A stretch of DNA of 64,000 nucleotides, from NCBI GenBank assembly GCA_003576905.1, contig QEVG01000007.1:1-64000 (forward strand). Reading direction: 5' to 3'. Positions 11,178 through 21,382 of this stretch are shown here, piece by piece; positions within the stretch are counted from its first letter, which is position 1; each line of letters opens with the position of its first letter. Source of the stretch: Planctomycetota bacterium (GTDB taxonomy: Bacteria; Planctomycetota; Phycisphaerae; UBA1845; UTPLA1). The notes beneath the pieces were generated by a model. That model saw only the letters and a program-made list of their open reading frames with translations, searched no databases and was not told where the DNA came from. A program made the translations under genes and the position numbers.

Positions 11178-11627
11178 TCACGCTCCCCCCTCCGAGGCCG
11201 CATAGAGGCGCCGGGCGAAATCCACGATGAACATGAGCATGATGGCCGACGTGACGAGGACAATTACCGTGGCCATGACGGTGACGAGGGTCGGACCGGA
11301 CATCATTCCATTCTGATAGGTCGCCATGATGTGCGGCCGGGCGAGCACGAGCATGGCAAGCAGGACGGCGGCGATCGACGGCCAGATGCTGATCGAATGA
11401 AGGTAGCTGTAGATCCAGACCCAGCGCGGCACGTCCTGTTCATAGCCGACGGCACGATGGACGAAGTGCCCGCGCACATAATACACGACGCTTTCGCCCT
11501 TGGTGTCGACATAACCGTTCGGCGCATCACCCCCGATGATCGCATAGACCACGGCGTACAGAATGAAGTTGCTCAGGCCGAGGATGATCAACCAGAGACA
11601 GACCTTTGTACGCGTGCGGCGGTCCAT
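11178..11627 (-). CDS. Small multi-pass membrane protein, unknown function
   Basis: 149 residues with about four hydrophobic segments: one near the N-terminus after MDRRTRTK, a middle segment around SIWPSIAAVLLAMLVLA, and two near the C-terminus. The start at 11627 is chosen because the longer in-frame extension lies over the upstream terminator and has no membrane or signal character. No family recognised. It ends 36 bases before the helicase gene and may be co-transcribed with it. Confidence 0.65.
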   Translation of the reverse strand: MDRRTRTKVCLWLIILGLSNFILYAVVYAIIGGDAPNGYVDTKGESVVYYVRGHFVHRAVGYEQDVPRWVWIYSYLHSISIWPSIAAVLLAMLVLARPHIMATYQNGMMSGPTLVTVMATVIVLVTSAIMLMFIVDFARRLYAASEGGA

Positions 11628-11684
11628 AACCTGCAGAATACCGCAAAGGACGGGGCAGGTCGAAACATCACTCCGGCGCGCTTC

Positions 11685-11728
11685 AAAAAACGGAATGGAC
11701 GGTCCACAAAGGGGACGCGCCCATTCCG
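11685..11728 (-). terminator. Rho-independent terminator
   Basis: On the minus strand an 8-bp stem (CGGAATGG / CCATTCCG, at 721-728 and 691-698 of this kilobase) with an inner GTCC/GGAC pairing is followed by six Ts (11690-11685). It lies 35 bases downstream of the TSP3-repeat protein and would end its transcript before the small membrane-protein gene. Confidence 0.75.
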
Positions 11729-11762
11729 CGGAGGAGGGGGAACCCAATCCGAACGACATTTC

Positions 11763-13955
11763 TTATCGGCGTGCATCACCTCGTCGCCGCCGGCCCAGCG
11801 TCCACATGCCGGCGACGCCCATGACCATTGCCGGCGTTACGCCCGGTCCGCAGACGCCGCAAGGCGCGGATTGCAGCCCCAGCGACTGCCCGGCGTCAGG
11901 GGGTTTCGGATCGACGGCATTGGCGATGCCGTCGCCGTCGTCGTCGGCCTGGTCTGGATTGAACACCTCGGGGGCGTTATCCGCGGCATCTCCGATGCCG
12001 TCTGCGTCGCGGTCGAATTGCGCAAAGGCGAGGTAGGATGAAAGAAACCGGCGGTTCTCGTCTGATATCAGCAGACCGTCGCGATCAATCACGGAAACGC
12101 CGCGACTGGCCGTCACGGCGAGTCGCCCGTTCGCCAATTCGAACACCGCCCGGAAGAAGCTGAGATCGGCCGGTGTGTAGTGGCCGACCAGGTCGCCGCC
12201 GGGCACAAGCTCCATAATGCCGCGATGCGATCCGGCGGTGGATGCGATCAGAATGTTCCCGTTCGACGCGCCGGCCATGCCAATGAAATGATTCTGAATC
12301 TGCCCAAGTGGACCCAGGTGGGCTCCCGTTCTCAGATCAAATCGGTGAACGGCGTTCAATCCCGAATCGCTCACGAGGATCTCGTCGCCGCGCACCAGAA
12401 TGTTTGCGATCGCCGAGATGGCGGGAGCCACACTCGGAATGCGTCGGCCGACGAACCCACCCTCTGCATCGAGCTCGACGATTTCGGGCGTGCCGCCGGG
12501 GCCCGGGTTGCTCGGCACAAGGACGTGCCCATCGGGCAGGACGGCGAGGCAGCTGGCATTGATGAAGTTCGCGCCGCCTGCATTAATCCCCAGTGCAAAC
12601 TCGCCGGACTCCAGCGTATCCAGCGAGATCTGAAGAATGCGGTTCCCGCCGATCAGACTGAGTACGCGACGCCGCGCTCCGTCGAATGTCAGGAAGGCTC
12701 CGTGTCCGCCGACGAGGCGGCCTTCGATGAAGAGCGGATCGAGGAACCGGCCATCCCGCGCGTCGTAGGCCGCCACAGTTCCGGAAAGATCGCCCGTCGC
12801 GAGGAGAATGCCCGATCGTTCGAGAAGCGCCCGCGCCGGATTCTCAGAGTCGCAATCGATGCGCCCGTCTCCGTCAATGTCCACGTCGGGTTTGTCACAG
12901 CCGCACTCGCCCGGCTCCGACTTGAGCGGGCTGTCCGGGCACAGGTCGCAGAGGTCGCCCGTCCGATCACCGTCCCGGTCGGTCTGATCCGCGCCGGCCC
13001 GGAAGGGGCAGTTGTCGCGGATGTCCTCGATGCCATCGGCGTCGGTGTCGCTGAAGACTCTGTCGTTGACCAGCGCTACGAATCGGTAGGTCGTCTCATG
13101 ATCATCCACGATGCCGCGGACCAGGATGAAGAGCGGGCCATCCGTCTCGGCCACAACCGTGCCGGCTGCGTGGGCGCTGTTGGTGTCGGGATTGGCAACT
13201 GACAACGCGTCACCGGATGCCAGGGGCGTGCCATCGGCGCTAAAGATGGTAACGATGATGGGGGTCACGAGGCCGTTGCGCTCCGGATCGGCGTCGAGAA
13301 GTACGACGAGACGCTCCCCGGCGCGCACGTCCACGCGATAGAAGTCGAACTCCGCGCGATGCGTCGTGCCCGTCGTCAGCCGGGAGGTGATAAAGTCGGC
13401 CTGATCGATCGTATCGTTCGGCTCGGTTTCGGAGACCGCATCGGCTGGGCTGACGACCGCATGGTGCAGCTCGTAGGCGTCGAGAACGTGCGGAATCGAC
13501 GGGTCCATCACACGGTAGAAGACGTCTCCCGGTGCGTCCGTCTCCGCGCCCGCGACGACCGAACCGAGCTTCGGCCCGTCATTGTCGTCGCTTTCGAGAA
13601 CGCGCCCGTCACTGTTAAGGACCTGAAGGAGCGAGTCCGGCTTGTTGCCGTCGGCGTCGGGCGGCGAAACGCGCGAATCCACCCAGGCGAAGATAAGGTC
13701 ACCGGCCTGGCAGTGCGGCACGCGATACGTATCGAGTTCACCCGCCGGGCTGATCTCGGCGCGGACCGATTCGCGGTTTCGGAGAAGGGATGCGGCTTGA
13801 ATGGAATCATTCGGCTCGAGTTCGCCGACCTCTGAACCCAGGACCGACGCCGCCAGGAAGGCCTGCAAGGCGGCGGCAAGGATCACGGCATCCTGAATGA
13901 AGCGGGCGAGTTGAAAGCGCGGAGTCTCCGGCTGCTTTTTCCGGCTCGGTGCCAT
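11763..13955 (-). CDS. Secreted calcium-repeat/beta-propeller protein with C-terminal anchor
   Basis: 730 residues. A basic N-terminus and hydrophobic stretch (about 20-40) form a signal sequence. Two PPC-like domains follow, each opening with E-x-EPND (about 45-170 and 175-300). A thrombospondin type 3 calcium-binding run (DTDADGIEDIRDNC...) comes next, then a beta-propeller-like region (about 385-650) and more TSP3 repeats. The last 35 residues are Cys/Gly-rich (CGVCGPG), then a hydrophobic segment, then RRRR, like a PEP/MYXO-CTERM sorting tail. GGAG is 9 bases before the ATG. Probably surface-anchored; substrate unknown. Confidence 0.85.
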   Translation of the reverse strand: MAPSRKKQPETPRFQLARFIQDAVILAAALQAFLAASVLGSEVGELEPNDSIQAASLLRNRESVRAEISPAGELDTYRVPHCQAGDLIFAWVDSRVSPPDADGNKPDSLLQVLNSDGRVLESDDNDGPKLGSVVAGAETDAPGDVFYRVMDPSIPHVLDAYELHHAVVSPADAVSETEPNDTIDQADFITSRLTTGTTHRAEFDFYRVDVRAGERLVVLLDADPERNGLVTPIIVTIFSADGTPLASGDALSVANPDTNSAHAAGTVVAETDGPLFILVRGIVDDHETTYRFVALVNDRVFSDTDADGIEDIRDNCPFRAGADQTDRDGDRTGDLCDLCPDSPLKSEPGECGCDKPDVDIDGDGRIDCDSENPARALLERSGILLATGDLSGTVAAYDARDGRFLDPLFIEGRLVGGHGAFLTFDGARRRVLSLIGGNRILQISLDTLESGEFALGINAGGANFINASCLAVLPDGHVLVPSNPGPGGTPEIVELDAEGGFVGRRIPSVAPAISAIANILVRGDEILVSDSGLNAVHRFDLRTGAHLGPLGQIQNHFIGMAGASNGNILIASTAGSHRGIMELVPGGDLVGHYTPADLSFFRAVFELANGRLAVTASRGVSVIDRDGLLISDENRRFLSSYLAFAQFDRDADGIGDAADNAPEVFNPDQADDDGDGIANAVDPKPPDAGQSLGLQSAPCGVCGPGVTPAMVMGVAGMWTLGRRRRGDARR

Positions 13956-14316
13956 GACAAATCTCCAGGGGAGCAGGTTTGGCGGTGCCGGCGGCCATCG
14001 TTTTTCATGCGGCCGGCCGGTGCGGGCGTACCGGGTTGCGAGGGTTACAGGGAGATATGTCCCGAAAGCCGGAATTCATTGCAGAACGGCGGGGATATTT
14101 CCGCAGGGCCCGTCGAGAATCGCGCGAAGTAATTCGATTTCAGTGCAAGACACCGCCGAGCCCGCGACATGGAGCGATGCGGTCAATCGACTCCGCGCCG
14201 ACCGGGAGCGCCTGCTTCTCCACCCCGCCCCCCAGGCCCCTGCCAAGTCGATGCCCGGCGTGATGCAGGAGCGATCCGACAACAGGGCGAACGTCCCGGC
14301 GTAAGTCGGCCATGCG
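13956..14316. other. Intergenic gap between secreted-protein genes
   Basis: 361 bases between two minus-strand genes. It should contain the promoter of the TSP3/propeller gene. I recognise no RNA gene, terminator or coding sequence; several overlapping short frames show no ribosome-binding site. Confidence 0.45.
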
Positions 14317-14745
14317 TCACGGGCAGACGCCACTGCTGAGCAGATCCTCGACAAAGACGGGCACGTCATCGAGGGTCACTCCGCTCTCCAGGCTGACATC
14401 CGCACACTGGCAGCTTCCGCCCGACGTAAAGCAGGCGACGAACTTTTGCACATCCCGCGCGTCCTTGATGCCGTCGCCGTTCATGTCTCCGGGACAGTAG
14501 CAGATCTGACTGACGACCCAGAAACCGCCGGCCAGCTCGTATGGTCCACCGACCATGGGTGCCGTCGGACCGGCATCATGCTGCCCGATCGTACCGGACA
14601 GCTCATAGGCGCCACCGGCGAGATGCATCGCGCCCCCGCCGTCAATCGTATGCCAGTCGATGGTGTAGTCCGGTCCGGCCGAGGCGATGGGCAGGACCAG
14701 CCAGAGTGTTGCGGTGAGTGTCATCGCGATTCGCATGAGGTTCAT
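14317..14745 (-). CDS. Secreted small protein with dockerin-like tail
   Basis: 142 residues. A signal peptide ([23 protein letters not shown]) is followed by a planctomycete-style segment containing two [13 protein letters not shown]-like units. A dockerin-like calcium motif [14 protein letters not shown] comes next, with a second half ending at the C-terminus. The ATG overlaps the TGA of the upstream adhesin (ATGA, 14742-14745) and has AAAGGAG upstream, so the two are translationally coupled. It is likely exported with the adhesin. The dockerin-like tail suggests docking to a surface scaffold; no cohesin was seen in the window. Confidence 0.8.
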   Translation of the reverse strand: MNLMRIAMTLTATLWLVLPIASAGPDYTIDWHTIDGGGAMHLAGGAYELSGTIGQHDAGPTAPMVGGPYELAGGFWVVSQICYCPGDMNGDGIKDARDVQKFVACFTSGGSCQCADVSLESGVTLDDVPVFVEDLLSSGVCP

Positions 14746-17009
14746 CGACCCGCTCCTTTCGTATCGATAGCCACCTGCTCAATCAATACTTCCATCCGCT
14801 CGAGTCGCTGCGTGAGCTCGGCGATCTGCCCGTCTCGGCGGGCGATCTGCTGGTCCTTCTCGTCGCGCAGCTCGCGGAGCGCTTCAACAAGCACCGGCGT
14901 CAGCCTTCCGTAATCGACGGAGAGGTAGCCATCCTCGCCGCGACTGACGACATGCGGCAGGACTTTCTCCACCTCCTGCGCGATGAAGCCGAGCTGGCGG
15001 TCCTTGGCGAACTTGTGATCGGGGAACGCCTCGCGCTTCCAGTCGAAGTTCACACCGCGAAGCTGCTCGACCTTTTCGAGTGCGCCCGCGATGGGCTCGA
15101 CATGCTCCTTGAACCGGGCATCGCTGCATGTGCCGATCGTGCCGGTGGCGCAAATGTTTCCGACGACGTGAAGGCGCTGGGAGGGCGATTGCGTGCCGAT
15201 CCCGACGTTTCCGTTGTTTGTGATGCTCATTCGGGATAATCGTGCCGTGTATAGATCGATGCCCAGTCGATTTGGAGATCCGCCCGGACGATTCGAGCCG
15301 ATTCCTTCGCCGGAAGTCAGACCGCCCATGCGCAGGCCGAAGAACGGCTGCACGTCCGAGGGCGGACCATTCGCCGCGCCGGCCCCGTCAACAAGGATGC
15401 CTTCCTGTACGTGAAGCTGCTCGGTCGGTGTGCCCGTCCCGATGCCGACTTTGCCGGATGAAGTGATCCGCATGTGCTCCGTATAGCCCGATCCGCGGGA
15501 GGTCTCGGAGCCGAATCGAAGCGCGCCGGTCGCCGGCCAAATCATCGAAGGGTTCGGGGCGGCGTGAAGGTAGAGATAATGACTCTGATCGAATGAGACA
15601 CCGAGCGACGGCGTACTGTAGTAGTTCGGCGGGCCAGCGACTTCGAGAGACATACCGGGGGCAATCGTTCCGATGCCGACATTCCCCGCAGGATCGATCA
15701 TCATACGAACCGCCGGCGCCGTGTTGTCTCGAATCACGAAACTGCCCACGGGCTCCAGGTTCGTTGTGCCGGTTGTGAGCAATCCCCAATCCCGGCCACT
15801 CGCCACTGTGTTCACCAAGCGCATCCAGGTGCCCTCTGTCGAGTTGCTTTCGAAGCGGGCGTGGTTGTAGTTGGGTCCGCCGACCGTGTGCAGCCGCGCT
15901 TGTGGATTGTTGGTGCCAATGCCGACACCACCGCCGGCGCGGATGAGGAACTGGTTGGCGGCGGTCGAGGCGAAATCGAGGCTCGTGGCATCGCCCCAGA
16001 CAAATGAACCGTCGTGGATGGCCTTGGCACGATGACCGGCCGCGAAGCTGGAGTAGCCGGTGGCCTCATTGAGTGCGCCACCTGGTACCGTGGAGAAGCC
16101 ATTACTGGCCGAGTTCTGATACCCTCCACCGACAGTGGAAGCGTAGCCGTCGGCCAGGTTGCCGAGTCCTCCACCGACGGTTGAACCGAAGTCGCTGGCC
16201 GAATTGCCTTGACCACCTCCGACGGTGGCACCGTTACCGCTCCCCGTGTTGCCGGCACCCCCGCTGACGGTGGAACTATGACCTTCGGCCGAATTCTGCT
16301 GCCCTCCGGCGACCGTGGCATTGGGACCACTCGCCGCGTTGAGTATTCCACCGCCGACGGTGGACCACACGCTTGTTGCGGCGTTGGAGAATCCCCCGGA
16401 GACTGTTGCATGATCGCTCCATGCGGCTTCATCATCAGCCCCAGCCTGGTTATCCGAGCCGCCGCCGACCGTGCCGTAATGACTCGTCACGCGGTTGTTC
16501 AGCCCATCCAATGGACTCCCCCCGCCGCCGATGGTCGCGCCGACCAATCCGGGTGTCACCGCATTGCCGCTGTATCCACCGATGACATTCGGGCTGGTCG
16601 CGTTCTCCTGAGTGTAGAGCCCCGGCAGGGCCAGGGCGTACGGCGACGGCATGAGAGGCTGCCGGGGAACGAGCGGCGTGCCGTTCACAACGATCTCCAA
16701 CCATCGGGCGCTGCCATTGAAGGCGGCCTCACCGAAGTTGAGGCGGACAGTGAACAGGCCATCCGTTACATTGATCGGCGGCGGATTGCCACCAAGGCCG
16801 TCGTAGGTCAGGGTCGGGCCGATTTGCGCTCCGGCGAGCGCGTCATCCCACAGGGAGAAAGCGAAGTTGTGCGGCCCGCTCGCAGGGCTCCCGCCGTCAT
16901 TCAGGTGCCCCTGGTAGGTGAAGGCCGTGCCCAGTGGCGATTCCGCCATGAGCCTCGCTTCTCCTGTGGAAACAGCGATTACGATGAATGTGAGATCTCG
17001 CATCTTCAT
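14742..17009 (-). CDS. Large adhesin/tail-fibre-like protein with S74 self-cleaving chaperone
   Basis: 755 residues from ATG 17009, chosen over the frame opening at 17057 because AAAGGAG (17017-17023) is correctly spaced. An N-terminal export signal and a beta domain precede nine 15-residue repeats of the form STVGGGxxNxA (about 179-320), resembling YadA head repeats. Several VGIGTxxP units follow, as in phage-tail-like fibres. The C-terminus has the intramolecular chaperone/peptidase S74 signature SDARFK (catalytic Ser 629, Lys 634), then [10 protein letters not shown] and a coiled coil. It probably trimerises and releases the chaperone. Cell-surface adhesion is inferred. Confidence 0.88.
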   Translation of the reverse strand: MKMRDLTFIVIAVSTGEARLMAESPLGTAFTYQGHLNDGGSPASGPHNFAFSLWDDALAGAQIGPTLTYDGLGGNPPPINVTDGLFTVRLNFGEAAFNGSARWLEIVVNGTPLVPRQPLMPSPYALALPGLYTQENATSPNVIGGYSGNAVTPGLVGATIGGGGSPLDGLNNRVTSHYGTVGGGSDNQAGADDEAAWSDHATVSGGFSNAATSVWSTVGGGILNAASGPNATVAGGQQNSAEGHSSTVSGGAGNTGSGNGATVGGGQGNSASDFGSTVGGGLGNLADGYASTVGGGYQNSASNGFSTVPGGALNEATGYSSFAAGHRAKAIHDGSFVWGDATSLDFASTAANQFLIRAGGGVGIGTNNPQARLHTVGGPNYNHARFESNSTEGTWMRLVNTVASGRDWGLLTTGTTNLEPVGSFVIRDNTAPAVRMMIDPAGNVGIGTIAPGMSLEVAGPPNYYSTPSLGVSFDQSHYLYLHAAPNPSMIWPATGALRFGSETSRGSGYTEHMRITSSGKVGIGTGTPTEQLHVQEGILVDGAGAANGPPSDVQPFFGLRMGGLTSGEGIGSNRPGGSPNRLGIDLYTARLSRMSITNNGNVGIGTQSPSQRLHVVGNICATGTIGTCSDARFKEHVEPIAGALEKVEQLRGVNFDWKREAFPDHKFAKDRQLGFIAQEVEKVLPHVVSRGEDGYLSVDYGRLTPVLVEALRELRDEKDQQIARRDGQIAELTQRLERMEVLIEQVAIDTKGAGR
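16050..16475 (-). repeat. In-gene 45-bp repeats encoding 15-residue YadA-like units
   Basis: About nine tandem units encode STVGGGxxNxAxxxx. The phase is kept exactly, while the DNA differs at many third positions, so the array is old and under protein-level selection. Recombination between units could change fibre length. Confidence 0.8.
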
Positions 17010-17135
17010 GGCGTTACTCCTTTCTGGAAGAGAGCGCAGGGCCGTGCGGAATGGCACGAAGCTCTACGGTGGACTGAACTTAGAGACTCGCCCGAAACAG
17101 CGGTCTAAAGACAGTTCGCGAAGGGTGGCCTGCGC

Positions 17136-17154
17136 CCATCATTAAAAATGATGG
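17136..17154. promoter_or_regulatory. 8-bp perfect inverted repeat upstream of the adhesin
   Basis: CCATCATT AAA AATGATGG lies about 130 bases before the adhesin start and is AT-rich against its surroundings. No T-run follows on either strand, so an operator is more likely than a terminator. Confidence 0.35.
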
Positions 17155-17269
17155 CAGTGAATTTCAAGGATTGAGAGGCTGATGGAGCGAGAATTCGCCC
17201 TCATACCGACCCGTGTGCTAATGCCGCACAGACGGCTCCGTCGCACGAAAGTGGCATTCGGCGGGAATT

Positions 17270-18082
17270 TCAGTACACGATGACGCCTTCGACCGGTGAA
17301 CTGGCCGTGGCATACAGCTTCCTTGAAATGCGCCCCGCGCGGGCTGCGAGGAAGCCAGCGTCTAGCGCGTGGGCCATTGCCCTCGCCATGGCCACAGGGT
17401 CCTTTGCATGGGCGATGCCGGTATTCAGCAGGACACCATCTGCCCCCAGCTCCATCGCAATGGTCACGTCACTCGCCGTCCCGACGCCTGCATCGACAAT
17501 GACGGGATACGCCGGATCACCCTCCTTGAGCATCTCCAGGATGATGCGGATGTTGTTCGGATTGAGGACGCCCTGGCCGCTGCCGATCGGACTGCCGGCC
17601 GGCATGACGCTGGTTGCCCCGGCCTCCTTGAGCCGACACGCCGCCGCCGGGTCGTCACTGGAATAGACCATGACGTGAAAGCCGTCCTTGATGAGTTCCC
17701 TGGTTGCTTCCAGGGTGCCGATGGGATCCGGCAGGAGGGTTTTCTTGTCGTGCAGCACTTCGAGCTTGACCCAGCTCGCGCCGGGGTTTTCAAGTTGCTC
17801 CAGGATCTCGCGTCCGAGTCGTGCAACACGTATGGCATCCTCCGCGGTGAAGCACCCGGCCGTGTTCGGAAGGATCGTGTAGCGCTTTGTATCGAGAAAA
17901 TCGAGAAGGCTTCGGTTCTGCGCGTCGTACAGTCGCTCGCGTCGCACGGCCACGGTGACCACCTCGCAGCGGCTGGCCTCAAGGCACTCGCGCATCAGTT
18001 CATAGGTGGAATATTTGCCGGTGCCGACAAAGAGGCGCGAACGAAACGCATAGGGGCCGATCTTGAGCGGTGCGGGATCCAT
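17270..18082 (-). CDS. thiG: Thiazole synthase
   Basis: Makes the thiazole phosphate of thiamine from 1-deoxy-D-xylulose 5-phosphate, dehydroglycine and ThiS thiocarboxylate. 270 residues, normal for ThiG (about 255-270). Diagnostic are TILPNTAGC (about 69-77), the Schiff-base lysine in WVKLEV (Lys 106), GSGQG and [17 protein letters not shown] 18082 has AAGGAG about 11 bases upstream. It follows thiS by 81 bases in the same direction. No other thiamine gene is in the window. Confidence 0.96.
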   Translation of the reverse strand: MDPAPLKIGPYAFRSRLFVGTGKYSTYELMRECLEASRCEVVTVAVRRERLYDAQNRSLLDFLDTKRYTILPNTAGCFTAEDAIRVARLGREILEQLENPGASWVKLEVLHDKKTLLPDPIGTLEATRELIKDGFHVMVYSSDDPAAACRLKEAGATSVMPAGSPIGSGQGVLNPNNIRIILEMLKEGDPAYPVIVDAGVGTASDVTIAMELGADGVLLNTGIAHAKDPVAMARAMAHALDAGFLAARAGRISRKLYATASSPVEGVIVY

Positions 18083-18163
18083 TACAGTTTCAGGCTCCTT
18101 GAGGACAACCGACGGAGAGACGGCGGCGGAGCGCCTTTCCGCCGTTCCACGCCGGACACTCTC

Positions 18164-18376
18164 TCATCCGCCTCCGACGAGCGTGACGATCTCGACGCAA
18201 TCGCCTTCGGCAAGGGGGGTCGATTCGTACTCGGCACGGCGGACAAGCCGCCGGTTTACTTCCACCGCGAACGGCGGACGCGGCCGGCGCAGGGCAACCA
18301 GCGTCCCCACCGTTGCAGGGCTTGCCACCCTCTGCGGCTCGCCGTTTACAAGAATTCTCAAGCTGGTTGTCGTCAT
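18164..18376 (-). CDS. thiS: ThiS sulphur-carrier protein
   Basis: Ubiquitin-like sulphur carrier that is adenylated and thiocarboxylated at its C-terminal glycine and feeds ThiG. 70 residues starting MTTTSLRILVNGE and ending LVGGG, matching the family's Gly-Gly terminus; the extra final Gly is slightly unusual. ATG 18376 fits normal ThiS length better than the upstream in-frame ATG at 18415. It pairs with thiG as a standard operon. Confidence 0.9.
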   Translation of the reverse strand: MTTTSLRILVNGEPQRVASPATVGTLVALRRPRPPFAVEVNRRLVRRAEYESTPLAEGDCVEIVTLVGGG

Positions 18377-18427
18377 TGTACCCGTGGCGGTTTGCCCTCT
18401 ACCGGGGTCGTCCAAGCGCCGCGCGAA

Positions 18428-18811
18428 TTATAGCGGCGCGTCAGGGTTTGTAGAGTCCGGCACGAGCAGGCGCGTGTAGAGCCAGTACACGAAGCACAGG
18501 AAGCCGCCTTCCAGGAGGATCCCCAGCGTCGCATCGACAAAGCCGTGGAGCCAAACCAGCAGAACCGCGAACGTGATGCTGTTGATGACGATGGCCGCGA
18601 CCGCCTGCATCCGCCGGCCGGCCACGCCCGGCTCGGCGGCGGGGCGTCTGCGAAAGGTCCAGAGAACGGCGGCGGCGAGCGTGGCGGAGAGCGCGATGGT
18701 GTAGGGCAGGAGGGTCACGACGGTCTCGCGATCCTCCGAGGGATAGAAGACGACCGCGAGGGAGACGACAAAGGCCCCGAGGGCGATCCAGACGGAGAGC
18801 AAGGCGGCCAT
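18428..18811 (-). CDS. Four-helix membrane protein, unknown function
   Basis: 127 residues with four predicted transmembrane segments, two before and two after a basic loop (RRRPAAEP...GRR). No family recognised. It lies 51 bases upstream of thiS on the same strand and may share its transcript; no thiamine role can be read from the sequence. Divergent from pheT. Confidence 0.75.
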   Translation of the reverse strand: MAALLSVWIALGAFVVSLAVVFYPSEDRETVVTLLPYTIALSATLAAAVLWTFRRRPAAEPGVAGRRMQAVAAIVINSITFAVLLVWLHGFVDATLGILLEGGFLCFVYWLYTRLLVPDSTNPDAPL

Positions 18812-18885
18812 CAGGGGAATTGTCCCGGCGGCGACGGGCGCTGTCGAGCCTTATTGAGCGATCGCGCACCGTGTCCCGACTTGGT

Positions 18886-18891
18886 TATACT
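18886..18891 (+). promoter_or_regulatory. Possible -10 box (TATACT) before pheT
   Basis: TATACT lies 54 bases upstream of the pheT ATG in the divergent gap. No good -35 hexamer is at normal spacing. The short window between two divergent genes makes a promoter likely. Confidence 0.35.
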
Positions 18892-18945
18892 CTTCGCGGT
18901 TTGGATGGTCGTCGTCCTGACAATCGATCATGAGTTGAGCAAATC

Positions 18946-21339
18946 ATGCTGATCTCCCTGAACTGGCTCAAAGACTTTGTCGACCTGCCCGCCGATCTCA
19001 ATCCCCGGGAGCTGGCCCTCCGCTTTACCATCACGACTGCCGAGGTAGAGGGGGTCGAGCAGCACACCGCAAATTTCTCCGGTCTCGTGGCTGCACGTAT
19101 TGAGGCCGTCGAACGCGTCCCCGGCGAGAGTAAACTTCAAAAGATCGCGCTGAATGCCGGGCGTGCATACACGACTCTGTCGGCCGCGCCCAACCTCGTC
19201 GCCGGAGCAATTGTCGTCTACGGCCCGCCGGGCGCCTCCGTCGCGGGACACGCCTTTGGCACGACCGACCCATCCGGTCGACCGTCCGAAGGAATGATCG
19301 TCGCGGGCCAGGCCCTGGGACTTGTGCAGGTCGGGGCCAATGCGATCTTTCTCCCGCCAGGCACGATGGTCGGGACGCCCGTCGATTCGGCACCTTTCAA
19401 CGATTGGATCATCGAGATCGACAACAAGTCCATTACGCACCGGCCCGACTGCTGGGGGCACTACGGGATCGCCCGCGAGGTCGCCGCGATGCTCGACCTG
19501 CCGCTGAAGAAATACCCTGTGACGGATCTTGCGGAGCTTCCGGTGGTCGGCCTGCCGGAAGTGCCGATCGAGATCGACGATCCGAAGCTCTGCCCGCGCT
19601 ATACGGCCCTGGTGATGCGCGGACTGGCGCCGCAGCCATCTCCACTGTGGATGCAGGCGCGTCTTGCGCTGTGCGGCCAGCGGCCGATCGATCTGCTCGT
19701 CGACCTGACCAATTACATCATGATGGAGCTGGGCCAGCCGATGCACGCCTTCGACGGGGCGCGGCTCGCGAACATCCAGGTCGCCACGGCCGCCGCGGGC
19801 GAGAAGTTCACGACGCTCGACGGCGTGACGCGTACCATGCCAGGGGGCACGCTGATGATCCAGTGCAATCGAAAAAGCGTCGCCATCGCCGGGATCATGG
19901 GCGGGGCCGAAACTGAGGTGAGCAGCCGGACAGAGACCGTCCTCCTGGAATCCGCGAATTTCGACGCAGCGACGATTCGCCGGGCGGCGACGGCAATGGG
20001 CCATCGGACCGAGGCGAGCGCGCGGTTCGAGAAATCGCTCGATCCGGTGAACACGGTGCTGGGCATCGCCCGGTTTCACAAGCTGGCCAAGGCGGAGCTG
20101 CCGGGCCTCACAGTGGCCAGCGCATTGTCCGACTGTTACCCCGCGCCGCGGAAGCCGCCCACGATCGAACTGGACTGCGAATTCGCGGCGCGGTTCATCG
20201 GCAGGGCGGCGCCGCCCGAAGAAATCTCGCGCATTCTCACGAAGCTGGAGTTCACCTGCCGGCGCAACGGCACGAAGCTGCTGGTCACGCCGCCGAGTTA
20301 TCGCGCGACGAAGGACATCTCCATCGAGGCCGACCTGATCGAGGAAGTCGCCCGGTTCGTGGGGTACAACAACATCGAGCCATCGCTGCCGCGCGTGGCG
20401 GCGCGGCACTTCGAGCCGTCGCGGGATCTCGCCCTCGAACAGCGCACGCTGGACTACCTATGCGTCGGCGGCGAATTCGTCGAAGTGCACGACTACATCT
20501 GGTACGACGATGACTGGCTGAAGAAGATCGGCTTTGATTCCGGAGCGTGCATCACGCTTCGAAACCCCGCCGCCGAGAATTGTGCGCGGCTTCGCCAGAC
20601 GCTCTTGCCGGGCATGCTGGCCATCGCGGAGCGAAACCGCCATCATTTCGAGCGGTTCAGCATCGCGCAGATCGGCAGCGTCTTCTTCCCCGGCGTGGAG
20701 GTCATCGAAAAGGCACAGCACCGTAACCTCGCGCTGCTGTCTGCGCAGGCCGGCGCGAAGGCGGACGGCGTGGTGTGGGACCGCATCCGCACCGCCCTCG
20801 ACGGCTGGGCGATGCAGGTGCTGGAGGGCGGCGTCGAATTCGCCGAAACGCGACCCGCAATGCCCTGGGAAGATGAATCGCGCCTTGCGGAAGTCCTCGT
20901 AGACGGCCGCCGCATCGGGCGCGTCGGAATCGTATCCCTTGTGCTCAAGCAGCGCATCGACGAGCGGCTGCGCGCGCTGGCGATGGCATTCTCCGAGATC
21001 GATCTGTCCGCCGTAACGGACATCCTTGGGCGGCATGAGAAGCTGGCCCCCCTGCCGAAATTTCCGCGCGTCCGGCTGGACTTTTCCGCGCTTTGCGACG
21101 CCGAACGGCGCTACGCGGCGATCCGCGCCGAAGTGGCGGCCTTTGCCCACCCGCAACTCCGACGGCTGGAGTTCGTCGAAGCCTACCAGGGCGGGTCCAT
21201 CCCCGATGGAAAGAGAAGCCTGACCTTCCGCGCCGAGATCGGACGCGATGACGGCACGCTGAGCGATGAGGACATCCGCGCGTTCCAAGGCAGCTTCAAA
21301 GGCTTCCTTTCGTCAAAGGGACTGGAATTGCGCGGGTAA
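18946..21339 (+). CDS. pheT: Phenylalanyl-tRNA synthetase beta subunit
   Basis: Beta subunit of the alpha2-beta2 enzyme that charges tRNA-Phe; it carries editing and tRNA contacts. 797 residues, normal length. It starts MLISLNWLKDFVDLP, followed by a tRNA-binding OB domain (about 40-150), a B3/B4 editing domain with HRPDCWGHYGIAREVAA and YIMMELGQPMHAFD, the B5 region, and a C-terminal FDX-ACB domain beginning near LPKFPRVRLDFS. The alpha-subunit gene pheS usually sits just upstream but is not here; a divergent membrane gene is in its place. Confidence 0.95.
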   Translation: MLISLNWLKDFVDLPADLNPRELALRFTITTAEVEGVEQHTANFSGLVAARIEAVERVPGESKLQKIALNAGRAYTTLSAAPNLVAGAIVVYGPPGASVAGHAFGTTDPSGRPSEGMIVAGQALGLVQVGANAIFLPPGTMVGTPVDSAPFNDWIIEIDNKSITHRPDCWGHYGIAREVAAMLDLPLKKYPVTDLAELPVVGLPEVPIEIDDPKLCPRYTALVMRGLAPQPSPLWMQARLALCGQRPIDLLVDLTNYIMMELGQPMHAFDGARLANIQVATAAAGEKFTTLDGVTRTMPGGTLMIQCNRKSVAIAGIMGGAETEVSSRTETVLLESANFDAATIRRAATAMGHRTEASARFEKSLDPVNTVLGIARFHKLAKAELPGLTVASALSDCYPAPRKPPTIELDCEFAARFIGRAAPPEEISRILTKLEFTCRRNGTKLLVTPPSYRATKDISIEADLIEEVARFVGYNNIEPSLPRVAARHFEPSRDLALEQRTLDYLCVGGEFVEVHDYIWYDDDWLKKIGFDSGACITLRNPAAENCARLRQTLLPGMLAIAERNRHHFERFSIAQIGSVFFPGVEVIEKAQHRNLALLSAQAGAKADGVVWDRIRTALDGWAMQVLEGGVEFAETRPAMPWEDESRLAEVLVDGRRIGRVGIVSLVLKQRIDERLRALAMAFSEIDLSAVTDILGRHEKLAPLPKFPRVRLDFSALCDAERRYAAIRAEVAAFAHPQLRRLEFVEAYQGGSIPDGKRSLTFRAEIGRDDGTLSDEDIRAFQGSFKGFLSSKGLELRG

Positions 21340-21382
21340 CATGAACCTCCGGCTCGTGCACTTGGTTGAGGACATCCGGGCC

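Noticed and set aside
16050-16475. 45-bp repeats considered as a CRISPR array
   Set aside because: They are in frame, without spacers, and encode YadA-like protein repeats.
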